From Trochalopteron elliotii (taxonomy: Eukaryota; Chordata; Aves; Passeriformes; Leiothrichidae), in the NCBI GenBank assembly GCA_024734555.1, contig JANPWX010000619.1:1609236-1673235 (forward strand): 64,000 nt of DNA, written 5' to 3'. Below the pieces are notes generated by a model. That model was not told the origin of the DNA, ran no database searches, and was given only the letters and a program-made list of their open reading frames with translations. This document shows, piece by piece, positions 37,301 through 49,489 of this stretch; the first letter of the stretch is position 1; the number at the start of each line of letters is the position of its first letter. The translations under genes and the position numbers were made by a program.

Positions 37301-39907
37301 TCTTTTTAACATATTAAAAAAAGGCTATGGGGACACTTTGGATTTCTTTGAAGACAGTGATTCCCATTTCTGAAATTGGAAATCTTCAACTTGGACAAGT
37401 CACAAGGACAGTCACATAGTGTTTGTAAGCCTGTAACTGTTAAGAATGTCACACAAACTGCAGATCACCAATCCCTGCAGAACTATGAAGCTAAGGCATT
37501 TGTTTAGGTGGTTCTGTCATTGGTATTGCAATGCATCAACTTTGTAAATTAATCTCATCATTGGAAAACTTTGTGTAGCCTAGGTGCAAGGATTGATAAT
37601 AAGGCTTTTTGTATTTTGTAACAAAGGCATGTGAGGAAAGATGGAGAAAGCAATTGCTTCTTTTTGGGTTGTCATCAAAATACATGACTCTATAGCTGAA
37701 AGAGAAGTCTGGTGTGCTATCTGTGCTACACACTGAGGACTAAATGCTTTCTGTCTCACACAATAGTAATGACAAGTAATTGAGGAGCTTTGCAGGATAC
37801 AGAGAGTTTTAATTTTTGTGTTCGAAGACCGATGAAAAGACACGACGTATCTTCCTTTGGTTTGATTCTGTGACCATTCCTGGTTTTTCTTGCCAGCACC
37901 ACAGGCTTTGTGCTTGCTGTAGGTCCATACAGTTACCCTTCTGGAAAGGAGGCTCCTAATGCTTCTTATTTCCTCAGACTGTCTTTCCTGTTGCTTTTCT
38001 GCTCCATTTGTCTTCTGCCAATGATGACAAAAGCTGTTGCAGGTACTGGGTTGAACTGGTTTGCTTCATGATATAAAAAGCATAGACTAGTAATTTTTTT
38101 ATACCCATAAGCATCAGTTGGATGGGAAGGAAGTTACTTTTACTCAGTAATACCATAAACATTAGTATGACATGTTACAATATTATTAAAATAATCTGAT
38201 AGTTACATGTGGGTCATGTAGCCTTCAACCAAAAAAATATTAAGACATATGCTTTAATCCAGAGAATAATTTTATTGATTCCAATGCACTGCTCACTTAC
38301 TAAAAAAGTAAGAATGTTTAAGTGCTTTTCCAGACTGAAGTCTTTATCAGCAACCTGCATTGTTATATATGTATATTGTTCAGATACACAGGATATTCAT
38401 GTGGTGAATTATTTCTTTATATTTGATAGGATTGAATAGAATTTTTGTGTCTGCTCTATTCATTTTTCACACGTTAATGACATTCATCTTGTCTATCTGT
38501 GGCATTTTTAATGTGCCCATCACTGGAGTATTTGCCTGTCTCTTCTGCAAAATAAATGTCTCTCAAGAGGAGATAGGAGCCGTAATGCAGGTGTAATTAT
38601 TATTTTTTAAAGTTATTACTGAAACATAGTAGCCTCCCTTCCCCCACTCCAATACTTATTTTTCCTAGTGACAAAATCTCCAAGCACTGAGCAACAAGTT
38701 TATCAATTTGAACAGGCCAACTGCACAACTAAATGTATGTGAAACTTAACAAATCCCTTGGGGAAGCTGACTGTAAGAATTTCCTTGTCTGTGTCGAGTT
38801 ACTGAGGTGCGACATGGTGGATTGAACTTAATGCCTTAGGCTAGCACAGTCAAATAGAGAGAGTTTAAGATTTTGCTGTGTCCATGAAGGGATCTGCTGG
38901 TAGTTGTCTAAATTAAGCTTTCAGAAAAGAATATAACACTATCATGAGCTCTTTCCCTTGAATATTTTGGCAGGTTATTCTGGTTTAAAAGATATCCAAG
39001 CAGGATTTCCTCTGTTTAAGCCTCATAACAGTTGCAAAAAGATTGAAAGGTTATTTCCCTTACCAGGAATAGCAAAATACTGAAACAGAAATTTTTTATT
39101 TGCAGTGTGCTGTTTCTTTTAAAGGCCTAGTGTCTTAGCCAAAAACAGGGATCCCCACCTGCACAGGAATTGACTCCTACTACCTTGTAGGTGCTGCTGG
39201 TACAAAGACTGTGGGGATGGCATGCCTGCCCTGGGTTTCTCACCACTTCTTTTCTTGTGTGTCTCTTTGTGGAGGGAAAATTGATCCTAGTGACCAATCT
39301 GGCTTCAGTGACCTTTATGACCCTGTAGCAGCTAGCCTGAAGAACTGAGTAGCAGCAGCAGCTTGTGAAACACTCTGTAGACATGCTACAGAGTTTAAAT
39401 GAGGTCTGCAAGCGACAGCAGTGCCTTCAGCTTACAGTGACAAAAAAATTATGTACTTTGTACGTGCTAAGAGTTGGAGAGCCACCAGGAGGGAAAAGCA
39501 TGGGTACTCAAGTGCATGCATGAATCCAGAGCTGGAGCTGCTGTTACAGATGAGTAATTTGTTTCTCAAATGCTAATAACATTGCACTAGCTTGTAGATC
39601 TTCTTGGAAATGAGCAGGAGCAATGCAAGTTTTCTGTGTGACTAAGAACAATGCATGTATACTAACACAGGTCATTATTTTACAGGTAAGAAAAACAGTT
39701 ATTGGTTTATTACCTGTGTGTGACTGAGAATGATGAGCCTTTTAATTGCTTATGTATTTTAGCAGACAATAGTGTGTAGTGGTAGCCTGTAAGTCATGCG
39801 AGAAGATCTTTGTTAAATCAGAGTATGTACCTGCTGTAGTGACTCCTAAATCTGCAGATTTTGAGGAGGGTTTACTGTTTGTTCTTCCTATTAGTGTATT
39901 TCAAATT

Positions 39908-39963
39908 CACAGAATCATAGAATGGCTTGGTTTAGAAGGGACCTTAAAGATCAAAGTTTGCCC
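39908..39963 (-). mobile_element. Short CR1 LINE 3'-end fragment
   Basis: CACAGAATCATAGAATGG followed by TTTAGAAGGGACCTTAAAGA is the reverse complement of the CR1 3' terminus with its tail repeats. Only about 55 bases remain, ending in sequence unlike CR1. It is an extremely 5'-truncated insertion or a remnant of one. Confidence 0.85.
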
Positions 39964-42819
39964 ATCTTATTTTATGTTTGAACTGAAATATTGCTTGGTT
40001 CATCTGTATGTGGACAAATAAAAACCACTATATATATATATATACAAAATTTTAAAATATCTTGTTTAAGCTAATAAGAATTACTGGCAAAATCAGCTCT
40101 TCCCAGCATTTTTGCCTGAGGAGATAGCACTTCAAATTATTATTTTTTAAATTTACCTTTGTTCTGCTTCTTCTTCATTCTTACTAGTTACAAAACTAAT
40201 AAAAATTTTCGAGTAAGGGGTATGTTTTTGAAAAAAGGTTAGAAGTGGTCTCTTTCCTTCCTCCTTCTTGGGCAGGAGGCAAACAGTTTTGAAGGACTTG
40301 ATTTTAAATATTGAGCTTGGAAGGGAACAACTTAATATTGAGGTATGAGTTCTGTTCTTGATTTACATTAAAAGGGATCTATAACCCTTGAAGTATGGGA
40401 GTGTAATGTTGACCTTGTATAAAATTTCTAAAGTAATTCGTGAAGCTGACTCAAGATATGCAGGTGTATTAGATAAAAAATTAGCAAGCATCAAGTTATT
40501 TTTTTCAGCAAGTTATATTAGTGCATGCACAAATTTCTGGTGATGTCAATGACACAGTGTGCATGTGGGGTTTTTTGCATTGATTAAAGTGAGTAATAAG
40601 TAATTTATACCTTATCTAATATGGCAGAGGTTCTCAAATACTTCAGAAAAGTTGTTAGGAATTCAGTGCTCTGAATGAATTTGATGATGAACAGTCAAAT
40701 ACTTTTGATTTTTCTGGTTGCCATTTTTTAATTTTTGTTAAAGCTGTCTTTCACCCATGTTTTTTTGATGTGTGCAAAGGGAAGGAAGAGTCACTGTAAA
40801 GTAAAGTTTTATTGGCATATACAAGTGTTATTACATCTTTCATACCTCAAAACAAGTTTCATCAGTATTGATAGACTTAAGAGTTTGACATTAGGGCTGG
40901 ACTGCATTTCTTTGAGGTCCAGTGTTTGTGGTGTTTTGCCTTGAGCTCTCATTATTTACTGCTGCAAGGACTATCAGCTGTCAGATAGTTCTGTGGTGTG
41001 AGTTACTGTATTTCAATAAAGCTGTGGCCTTGGCCTTTAATCCGGTTACCAGAAATTTGTCTTTTTCTCTTTGTAATCCAGAGTGGCATTTGCAATGTAA
41101 CAGATATTTTAAAGATTTACTTCCTTCTGGCATGTAAAAATGTTGCACCAACTTAGTGTTTCTTCCCTTAAAGAAGTATGTGTTGTCAAATACTTAATTT
41201 CTAATGTGAACAAGCAGCCTGACTAGATTTACGCACCTTAACAGTATTGGAGCATAAGGACAGGATGTTCCATTTTACAAATCAGACTTGCTCTTTCTTT
41301 CCATAATGAGTTTTGCATAAAGGAAACTAGCTGAAGTTACTGGAAAAGCAAACGTCTCAGTAAATTGGGAAATAGTAATGCTTTTGAATTTTCAAGATAT
41401 TAAGATTTAGTTACGAGTGAAATACTATTAAAGATAAAATAAATGCTTAATTTCTTTCTTATACTGAAAAATATTTTACAAGATTACTTAAATGCTGCAG
41501 AGCAATATGTGGGGTTCTGATGTGGGACTCTGCTGAAGCCTCTGGCGCAGGGAAGGGAGGTGCCAGATGCAGAACTTGCTCTAAGTTGAAACTCAATTAA
41601 AACACAGAGATGGAGGGGCCTGGCAAGTGGTAGGGCATAGCTCTGCCTTCCATCCACTTGTAAGCAGATCTGGCTGGCTTCCCACTGATAAACATGATGC
41701 AAAAATCTGTTTGCATCCTGGACTACTGGTACAACCAGAGCTGTGGGAGGCATTTAGTGTGTTATTTGCAATATATCCTGTGAGGCTTTGCTATATTTCT
41801 CTGCCTGTCTTATTCATACCATGCTGTTCAAACCGACTGGTCTTATAATTTGTTTAACATTTAGAGCATTAGTAAATGGAAACTTTTGTCCAACTTTTAT
41901 TTTAGGCATTTCAAAAGTTTGCACAGTGATGTGCTCATTTAATATAGTGTGCAATTGACATAGAATGCAATGTATTATTATGAACAAGCTAATTTATTTG
42001 CAGCTAATGGGCAATAAATAAAAAAGACTAATTCACAACAGATTTTTTCATAACCAATTATTTGTAAACATTTTCCCAAACATATTACCTACTCAAAAGT
42101 TTCAATCAAAATTTGAGTAAATTTACTTCTTACTGATTTAGGGATACTATTTAGGAGACTAGTTGGGATGTGAAATATAAGCGCTTTCAGTTGGGCTCTT
42201 GATCCATTTTATTCTCTGAATAGACACAACTTTTAAAATTGGGTATTCCAAATGCTAGTGATTACAAACTCTGCAGTAGGCAAAGCAATTTCCTGTTCTT
42301 CACGTAGTTCTGTCAGGAAATAAGTTTGCCAGAGTACTGGTAAAAAAAAAAAATTAAAAAGTCTGAATATCATAGAAGTGAAGATGATAAACCACAAAAA
42401 TGAATATTTTTCAATGCTTTTGCAGCTTGAGACCAGAAATATAAGAAAATGAAATGACTGCATGTTAAGAAACATGCTATGGCTAAGGATAAGCTATTCT
42501 GAGCACTTTCTCAAATGTTATCTTCCCAAGGATTCTGCATTATTTGTTCCTCTTTTATCTCCTGTCTATGCAAACATTTGTGAACTGCTTAAGTCTCTTC
42601 TCAATAAAGGCATATAACTTTCACTGACACTAATGGTACATACTTATGCTTAGTGCCAAGAGAATAGGACCTTTCTTAGAGGTCAAATTAACTTAATTTT
42701 CCTAAAGTAATGTAATTGACAGGTCAAAAAATCTGCTACTGCGATCCAGGACCAAAGTGTCTGGGCTGTATGCAATGTATAGCCTTTCAGAGAGTTATAA
42801 AACCCCCCTAAAGCAAAAG
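39964..42819. other. Non-coding unique DNA
   Basis: No gene is recognised. A short TA microsatellite lies at 40029-40044. A GC-richer patch at 41480-41760 has open frames on both strands but no recognisable family. The repeat-free stretch at 41860-42160 resembles conserved non-coding DNA. An A-rich run lies at 42341-42360. Confidence 0.55.
40029..40044. repeat. (TA)8 microsatellite
   Basis: Eight TA units, placed about 65 bases after the CR1 3'-end fragment. Confidence 0.95.
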
Positions 42820-43257
42820 GTACCCATCAGCTCCTGGCCCTGCACAGCACCATTCCCAAGAATCACACCATGTGTGTGAGAGCATTGTCCAAACACTTCT
42901 TGAACCCTGCCAGGCTGGTGCTGTGTCCACTGCCCTGGGGAGCCTTTTCCAGTGCCCAACCACCCTCTGGGTGCAGGACCTTTTCCTAATATCCAATCTA
43001 AACCTCCCCTGACAGACCTTCAGGCCATTCCCTCAGATCCTGTCATTGGTCATCAAAGAGATCAGTGTGTGCCCCTCCTCTTCCCCTCACGAGGAAGCTG
43101 TAACAGCATTGAGGTGTCCCCTCAGTCTCCTTTTCTCTGGGCTGAAGAGACCAAGTGACATCAGCCACTCCATATGGCTTTCCCTCTAGGCCCTTTACCA
43201 TCTTTGTAGTTTTCATTTGGAAGACTTCTAATACCTTTGTATCTTTTTCATATTGTC
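42820..43257 (-). mobile_element. CR1 LINE fragment, 5'-truncated and missing part of its 3' tip
   Basis: In antisense it shows 'ctcctggccctgcacagcac', then CTTGAACCCTGCCAGGCTGG, the 'cccaaccaccctctgggtgc' block, CCTTTTCCTAATATCCAATC, CTCTGGGCTGAAGAGACCAA, and a final GGCCCTTTACCATCTTTG block running to about 43257. The normal 3' tip is shortened: the GATCATC and CCAACTC text and the tail repeats are missing next to 42820. Frames are disrupted and non-coding. Confidence 0.95.
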
Positions 43258-43287
43258 ACTATTTCTTGTGTGACTTTCAAGTCACTC

Positions 43288-43333
43288 CCCTTAAAGGTCT
43301 TGTTCAACCTTGACAGTTCTAGGATTCTGTGCT
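43288..43333 (+). mobile_element. Probable CR1 LINE 3' tip, sense orientation
   Basis: TTAAAGGTCTTGTTCAACCT followed by TGACAGTTCTAGGATTCTGT matches the sense CR1 terminus (family text: a GAGGTC...TTCCAACC word followed by ATTCTATGATTCTGTG). Only about 45 bases are present. It lies 30 bases from the 5' side of an oppositely oriented CR1 copy, so it is a separate insertion. Confidence 0.6.
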
Positions 43334-44439
43334 TTCAGTTGCTTGGCCTTATTTGGTAGTCTCTAGAACTTCCATGGCTACCATTTGGCTGGTTTTCAGT
43401 TTTTTGATTAATTTTTTTTTGCCTTTCTGGCTATCAGATAGTTTTGACAGTTTTTGCAGTGTGCAGATGTAATGTATCCTATGCTTAAAGATGGTAGGTT
43501 CAAGAAAGTGTACTTCATTAAACTTGGAAGATTGGTAGGTAGCTTTCTGTAGGGAGCAAATGGGTGGCTTGGCAGTGGACAGTTCTTTAGTGAAACATTT
43601 AAAATATTTGAACACTAGCTTTACTAGTGCAAAGAAGTAAAGTTTAACACAAGTCCAGTTTAACTAATCATGATCTCTTTACTGACCTAAGACTTGAAGG
43701 ATGTTGTCCGGAGCTGAAATTGGGTCAAATTATTATGGCTGATGATAAAAAAATTGTATATAAAAGTGGAAATGAAAATTGGAGAGGTTTGGGCACAAAG
43801 AGGAATTAATTTATAAGAGACAAAGCACTGAGAAAGGAATAATGAGAAAAGGGCCTGCACGTTGTTCAGTGAGTAGGTAAGAAAACAATAGATGCCTTGG
43901 CATTGTTAGAATAATTTTTTAACTTCTCGTTGCTTAATTTTCACTAGAAGTATTAATGGCGTGAGATTTTACTAATTACATCTATATCAAATTTGAGAAA
44001 TGTGATATAGATGTAATTAGTGTTTCTATAAAAAAATAAAGGAATGAAAAATACCTAGCTAAGTAGGGTTGCAGTGTGATTTTGTTTTTTTCTGTTTGTT
44101 TGTTTAAACAACGAATTATACTTATCCAGGAGTAATTGAGAATTGACCAGACAGCTTACACAGCTGCCAGTATTGTCTGCGAAAACTCTTGGAGCACTGG
44201 TAGGATCCCTACCATTCTAGGAGATGTAGAGCCTAGCTCATCTCAGTGCAAGTCAGGTGCCTGAGTTAGGACTTCAGACCTCAAAGAGTGACTAAAAATA
44301 ACTCAAGGCTCCTAGTGGAGGCAGGGGGCTCCTCTGGCACTGTCATTCCTTATTGGAAATTTTCATTTAGATGCTTAATTGGCTCCCTGAAGGTGTCAAT
44401 GAGTAGTAATTTCTCAGCCATACTTCTCTTTAAACCTTG
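43334..44439. other. Non-coding DNA holding the perfect hairpin
   Basis: No gene is recognised. A perfect 19-bp inverted repeat lies at 43971-44021. The sequence before 44440 may contain more of the old CR1 relic but is too diverged to call. Confidence 0.5.
43971..44021. repeat. Perfect 19-bp inverted repeat (hairpin), 13-nt loop
   Basis: The left arm at 43971-43989 starts ACTAATTACATC and ends TATATCA. The right arm at 44003-44021 is its exact reverse complement, ending GTAATTAGT. The loop is the 13 bases 43990-44002. All 19 pairs match, and a T/G wobble extends the stem by one in RNA. The arms are AT-rich and hold TAATTA homeodomain-type words. No flanking transposon ends or microRNA-like longer arms are seen. 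It could be a recent palindrome formed by template switching, a tiny non-autonomous element, or an RNA or cruciform-forming site. Confidence 0.95.
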
Positions 44440-45240
44440 TTGAGCTAAGCAATATCAGACCAGTCAGCAAACTTCAGTTCCTGGAAAAATACATATTGCT
44501 CATAAACATCTGGAAAGTTCAACATGACTTCTTCAGCAAACATAGTCTCAACAAGCCTACCTACAGTAGTAACAGAATAAAGATGCCTTATAGGTAGTAG
44601 AGAAACAAAATGTGACAGATTTTAGTAGAATTCTAGCTTTTAGTAAATATCTTAGTTTTGACATTTTCTTCAGCTGTTCTATGACAAACATGATAAAGAT
44701 GAAATTGCCATAAAGGGAGTTGGGATAATATTTGAGAAAAAAGCATAATCAGATGGAAAGCCTAGAGTTCTGGGAGAAGTACTAAACTGACGTCCTAAAC
44801 TAAGCAGTAGTTTCAGTGCAGAGGGAGTTCATGGTGTGCCTTCAGGGTCTGGTAAAATTTGCCTTCCCTGATATCTTGGGTGAAGAAATAGGAATTCTTG
44901 TTTGGTCTGTAATTGCTAACCTACTTGCAGAATGGCAGGTCTGTGTGCATTTTAAAGCACAGGGATAGAAATCAAAATTATGTTCATAAACTGAAGAAAT
45001 AAAACTGTATACAGTTCACTGAAGGAAAGAGCTAAATGGTGCTAAGATTTTAAGTACTTGGTGAGAAGATTGGTGAGAAGATGATCTAGGAGAAAGAGTA
45101 ACTTGGGGTCCTGGCAGTTGATAACAAGATGGCCTGGAGGCTGAGCATGGTATGTTAATACAAAAACAAAGATTGGGATCATCATTTTGAGTTGTGAAAT
45201 GGGAATATTGAATAATGCCTTCTAAAAGTAAAAAGGTAAA
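44440..45240 (+). mobile_element. Ancient, eroded CR1 LINE relic (ORF2 reverse-transcriptase region)
   Basis: Short matches appear in the right order to old CR1 ORF2 text: AACTTCAGTTCCTGGAAAAA near 44469, CATAAACATCTGGAAAG near 44502, a TAGTAGAGAAACAAAATGTG/ACAGATTTTAGTAG block near 44597-44630, CAGGGATAGAAATCAAAATT near 44961-44980, and CTTGGGGTCCTGGCAGTTGA near 45102-45121. Together they span the reverse-transcriptase thumb/palm-to-C-terminal part over about 800 bases in sense orientation. Substitutions and indels have broken every frame. It is clearly older than the other CR1 copies. The - strand frame of 132 codons overlapping its end is a chance frame. No alignment could be run. Confidence 0.55.
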
Positions 45241-45799
45241 GTATTTGAAGGCTTTTTTAATCAAGGAAATCCTAATGATAGGGCCATAAACATTATATAA
45301 CCATGTATAAAAATCTTTAAATGTGGCAGCATGGAGGTGGGACAAGGAAATGGAAGAAAACCACAATATCTTTTTTTTTCCACACATAAAAGTGTGAACA
45401 CTGTGAAAGGTCAAACAAAATCACTTTTGGGTACATGTAATGGCAATAGCTTCTTGAACTGCTTTAGAAATGTTTCCCAGTCCATGTAATAAGTACCATC
45501 TCAAACTGGCTCATTTTATTGATTGAAAACATTCCTTTCATAAAAAGAAAATATACCGGTGTGCATATCTATGCTTTTCAACAGCTAATAAAGTAAGAAT
45601 TAAGTTAAGTACTGACATGTAACCTACTCATAAATGCTAATTCTGTTCCTAATACTTCACAAGTATGCAATCTTCATATTAGCATTATAATGCTGATACA
45701 GTCATCACATTCTCTTTATATATGTACTGTGGCATGTAAGTGTGTATTAGAGGGGGGTGTTTTTGTATGGATTTGGGCTTTCACATGTATGGTGGAGTG

Positions 45800-45842
45800 T
45801 TTTTTTTTTGTTTGGTTGGTTGTGGTTGGTTTGTTTGTTTTG
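45800..45842. repeat. T/G-rich low-complexity tract
   Basis: A run of T followed by TTGG and TTTG units. Both overlapping short frames here (Trp/Val-rich and Lys/Thr-rich) are artefacts of the tract. Confidence 0.85.
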
Positions 45843-48800
45843 GGCTTGGTTTTCTTTTGCACTAAGCGGAAATCTGTATGATTTGTCTTCACATTATGGC
45901 ACAACGTGTCTTGGGATATGGTGCTAGAGAATCTTCTATTTGTTTCCCTTATTTTCTGTGATTGAGATAAAGTCCTAAAGGCTGCTCTTCCATCTGAGGA
46001 TTTTCTTCTCCTTTCTGTTTTGTTATAACATACATGTCTTCTGGTATGTTCTTATTTGTATATAATATTTATCTTATGAAATGTTTTGCCCAGATTATTT
46101 GGAGTAGATACAAACAGAATGGTTTTGATTTGTGAGAAAGTGAACATTCATAAAGGTCTTTGGGACTGAATTAAAAATGTTTTCTGTTTGGTATGAATTG
46201 ATTCTCTGGTTTACTACTGTGTGAGGCTTTGGAAAAGATTAAATAAAGCTCAGGATAATGAATCACAGAATTCAAACGACCAGTTGCATCATCCAATTTT
46301 TTTGCTTATATACAGTGAATCTCCAAAGTATATTTTCTAGTCTACTTTGTTCTGTTGTAATTGTCAAAAGCTGGTGGGTTTCTGCCACGTACCAGTCAGG
46401 TGATTCTATGGCTTAATACACTCAGGTTTTAGGAAAATTTTCCAATGATGTATGTGTTCATCCTAGTGTTTCTCATTGTTCTTTATTATTTCCAGTTAAA
46501 TGAATACTAGTTTTTCACACAGGAATAAACTTATGTGGTCCTTTGCAACTACAGCATAATGTTTCTGTGTATCAGTGGAGAATCCATGTGTATTTGGCTA
46601 AACTTTAGTTATTTGTATGCCTGTATATGCCAAAGCTAGATGGAGGTCATAGATGGTAAAGGTAGCAAGTTTCTAAAAGTGTTGGTAGATATATTTGCTA
46701 GTTGAGTTTTAAACCACTGAGGTTTTAAAGTGGTTGGTGTATAAAGTCCGCTCCTGTTTAAATAAGAAATTTGTGTTTTTTAATTAGTGAAATGTTCAAT
46801 AATCAGTATTAAAAATCAGCTTTTATATTTGCCAAGCCACCTAGGTATTACAGGCAGTAAGAGATCTTTTTGACAGCTGAGTAATAGAGATCAAATGAAT
46901 GCTGCAGCAGTACTGTGTAGAAAGATGGGTCACTGCCTTCAATCTGTATTTGTTCAGTGGTTGGGAAACTGATACCTTCTGGAAGATATTTGAATGTGTT
47001 AAGTGGAAGGGGTAAAAATTTGAGCTGTAAGTTTAGGGGGAGCTTTTAAGAATGAGACCAAGTTTTATAATTCTGTTGAATACTTATGAAGTAAAATCCC
47101 TTAGACTTCATGCCTTTAGATTCCAGTTTCACACTTGGAAGCCACTTCCAACTCCTTCTGCAAAGGCTGGAAAACATAGGCAGGGATTCAGAAATTATGT
47201 ACGTCTTCATAGAAGATTAGGGCCTGAGCTGTTTTATCCGTCATTCCAAAGTACTTCTACCAATAGCTGTCATCAGAATTTGCTCTATTTCCAAAATTTT
47301 CGTGATCCTTTTACTATAGCAGTGCCTTCTGCACTGGCTAAATCACCACAGGGTCTGCAGAAATCTAGAAACGAAATTTCTTTTTAAGCTTTTGGTTGAA
47401 ACAATAATATTTGGACAGTCTTCTGTGCAGCAGATTTTGATGTTGTCCTTTTATATCTTTAATCACCTAGAGTACCCACTGATATAGGTCATGTGGCTCA
47501 GCAGAGGCAGTGAGAGCAGAGCCATTGCCTTGGGTAACTGCTGGATTTTACTCATTTAGGCTGGATCCTGGCTGCTACATCAGCTGTAGTTTCCTGGCAC
47601 TAGTCTTGCAACACAATAGTATAAAAGAAGGGCTGTAAGTTGTATTTATTTGAACATGAAAGAATGAAGTGAAGCATGCCATCGGTTGCAATTGGTAATA
47701 ATAGTCCTAGGGTGTGGGCGACAGTCTGACACGTTCACTTCTGTATGTGTAGTGCTGACACTCTGCAAGATGCAGCATGTTCACTGGTCTCTCTGTACAG
47801 CAGCAGTAGGGATGCAGAGATCCCTGTGCACCTGTCCCTCTTGGATGTGCCTTCCAAACACTGAACATGAACTTCTTACTTGGGCAGATGAATTATTATA
47901 TAAATAGCAACTGCATATAGACAGAAAAACCATTCTGGTTTCAGATGCATTCAAGCAAAAGGGAAGGAAAAAAACCACCAAAAGCAAATATTTTTCTACA
48001 GTTTGCATTTTTACAGAAACATGATTTATTTTAAGTTTGTCTTCTACAGGCAAATGAGAGAAAAACAGTATAAATATTAAAAGTGTGACAGATGCTCTTT
48101 TTACTGTTAGAGAGGTGAACTGGGTTTTCTTACAAGTAAGGCAGAGAAATTAGGCACTAAGTGGAGAGTTGTGATGTAGTCAAGGTTTTTCTTTTTTTGT
48201 TTAAATACTGTTATTCTTGTGAGGAAGTTAAACTGATTGTGCATGTGTATATATAAAAAAGGCAACTGTTGGAAAAGAGACCAGGAAAAGGGGGAAGAGA
48301 ATATTTGCAGCTATAGAATTAAAATAATTCTTTCTGTCCTTGGGGCATTTGTGCACATATAAAAGTAACTGTAAGAAATTATTAATTTGAGGTTTCTGTA
48401 ATAGTAACTTCAAATTATGAGTAATATGTGAGTATACATGTATAACTATAACAAAAATATGCCCAGATAATTTCTTTTATTGTGTATTTTAACAAATACA
48501 TTCAAAATACACCAAACTTTATGTAGTTGTTTGAAATGTGATAAAAGTTAGTCCATTAAACAGCTCATTATTATTTCTTCTTTTAGGAGCATAAACCTGT
48601 TGAACTGGAAGAAAGAAAATTTGGTCTTATTTATGTGATGGAGGTGTTTGAATTAGTAGCCAATGGCCTTTTAAAGGAATGAATTTACTTCTGAAAAATG
48701 ATGTGTTTGTCTTCTGTGCCATGTTAACTTTATGGATTAAATTGATTTCTTAAAATACCAACAAGCCATATTTAGAAGAAAGTAGGGGTTTCCTCCTTAT

Positions 48801-49489
48801 TCCAGAAAATGCTAAATGCTCCACTGCTACTTGGGTAGCTCATGAAATTAAGCTCATAGTACTAGAGTCCGCTTTTACATAGTTTTGGTTTTAAGCAGAA
48901 AGTATTTACTTTACCGTCTCTTGAAAAATAATTCTGTCTTTTTTTTGTAAATGACAAGTACAGTGTTGCTGATTTTTCCCATGTCCTCCAAAGTGAACAG
49001 TGGCATTGTGCAGACTTTTTTTCCTGCCATTTGAAATGGTTACATGGAACGCATGACTGTAGATAAATGGGTCTTATTTTACTTAATTTATTTTGCAATA
49101 AATCAAGTATGTAAGGGAAATATGAGTGTGTGGGTTCTCCTGACTATATTTGTGAAACCCCACTAAATGGCATTGGGGTGCTATCAGTGGGATTGCAGAG
49201 GTGCAATTTGAGTATACTTCAGAAGTTTAATAGATGAAGCCAATAATGTCCCAGTGGTCCTTTGAATTTGGCCCCATGAAATTAATTTCCACCTCAGCTT
49301 GTACACAGAATAAATTAATTCATACAGACTCAGTATTGCTCTTCCACAATCTGTGTAATTGCTTGTTTATACCAGCACCCGGTAGGTCCCTTTATCGCTG
49401 AACTTTTGTGCTTTGCAATATTAGCTTGTCTAAGGCTGTAAAATTAAAAGTTACTTAAGGATTTTATTGAGCTGAAGGGATTGTGTTTT

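Larger units (their letters stand above)
30613..39907. other. Non-coding unique DNA
   Basis: No gene is recognised in about 9.3 kb. A C/T-rich tract lies at 31571-31612, an A-rich run at 33911-33931, and a MIR-like relic at 34310-34376. The AT-rich, repeat-free stretch at 32100-32560 resembles conserved non-coding DNA. A GC-richer patch at 39130-39420 is unidentified. Confidence 0.55.

Noticed and set aside
45016..45414. 132-codon - strand open frame
   Set aside because: It overlaps the antisense of the ancient CR1 relic, has no domain and lacks any exon-like border; treated as chance.
46256..46300. Possible eroded CR1 3' tip (AATCACAGAATTC then CATCATCCAA)
   Set aside because: Only two short words match, with unrelated sequence between; not enough to call.
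47052..47387. 111-codon + strand open frame
   Set aside because: Composition is unremarkable, no family is recognised, and there is no splice or promoter context.
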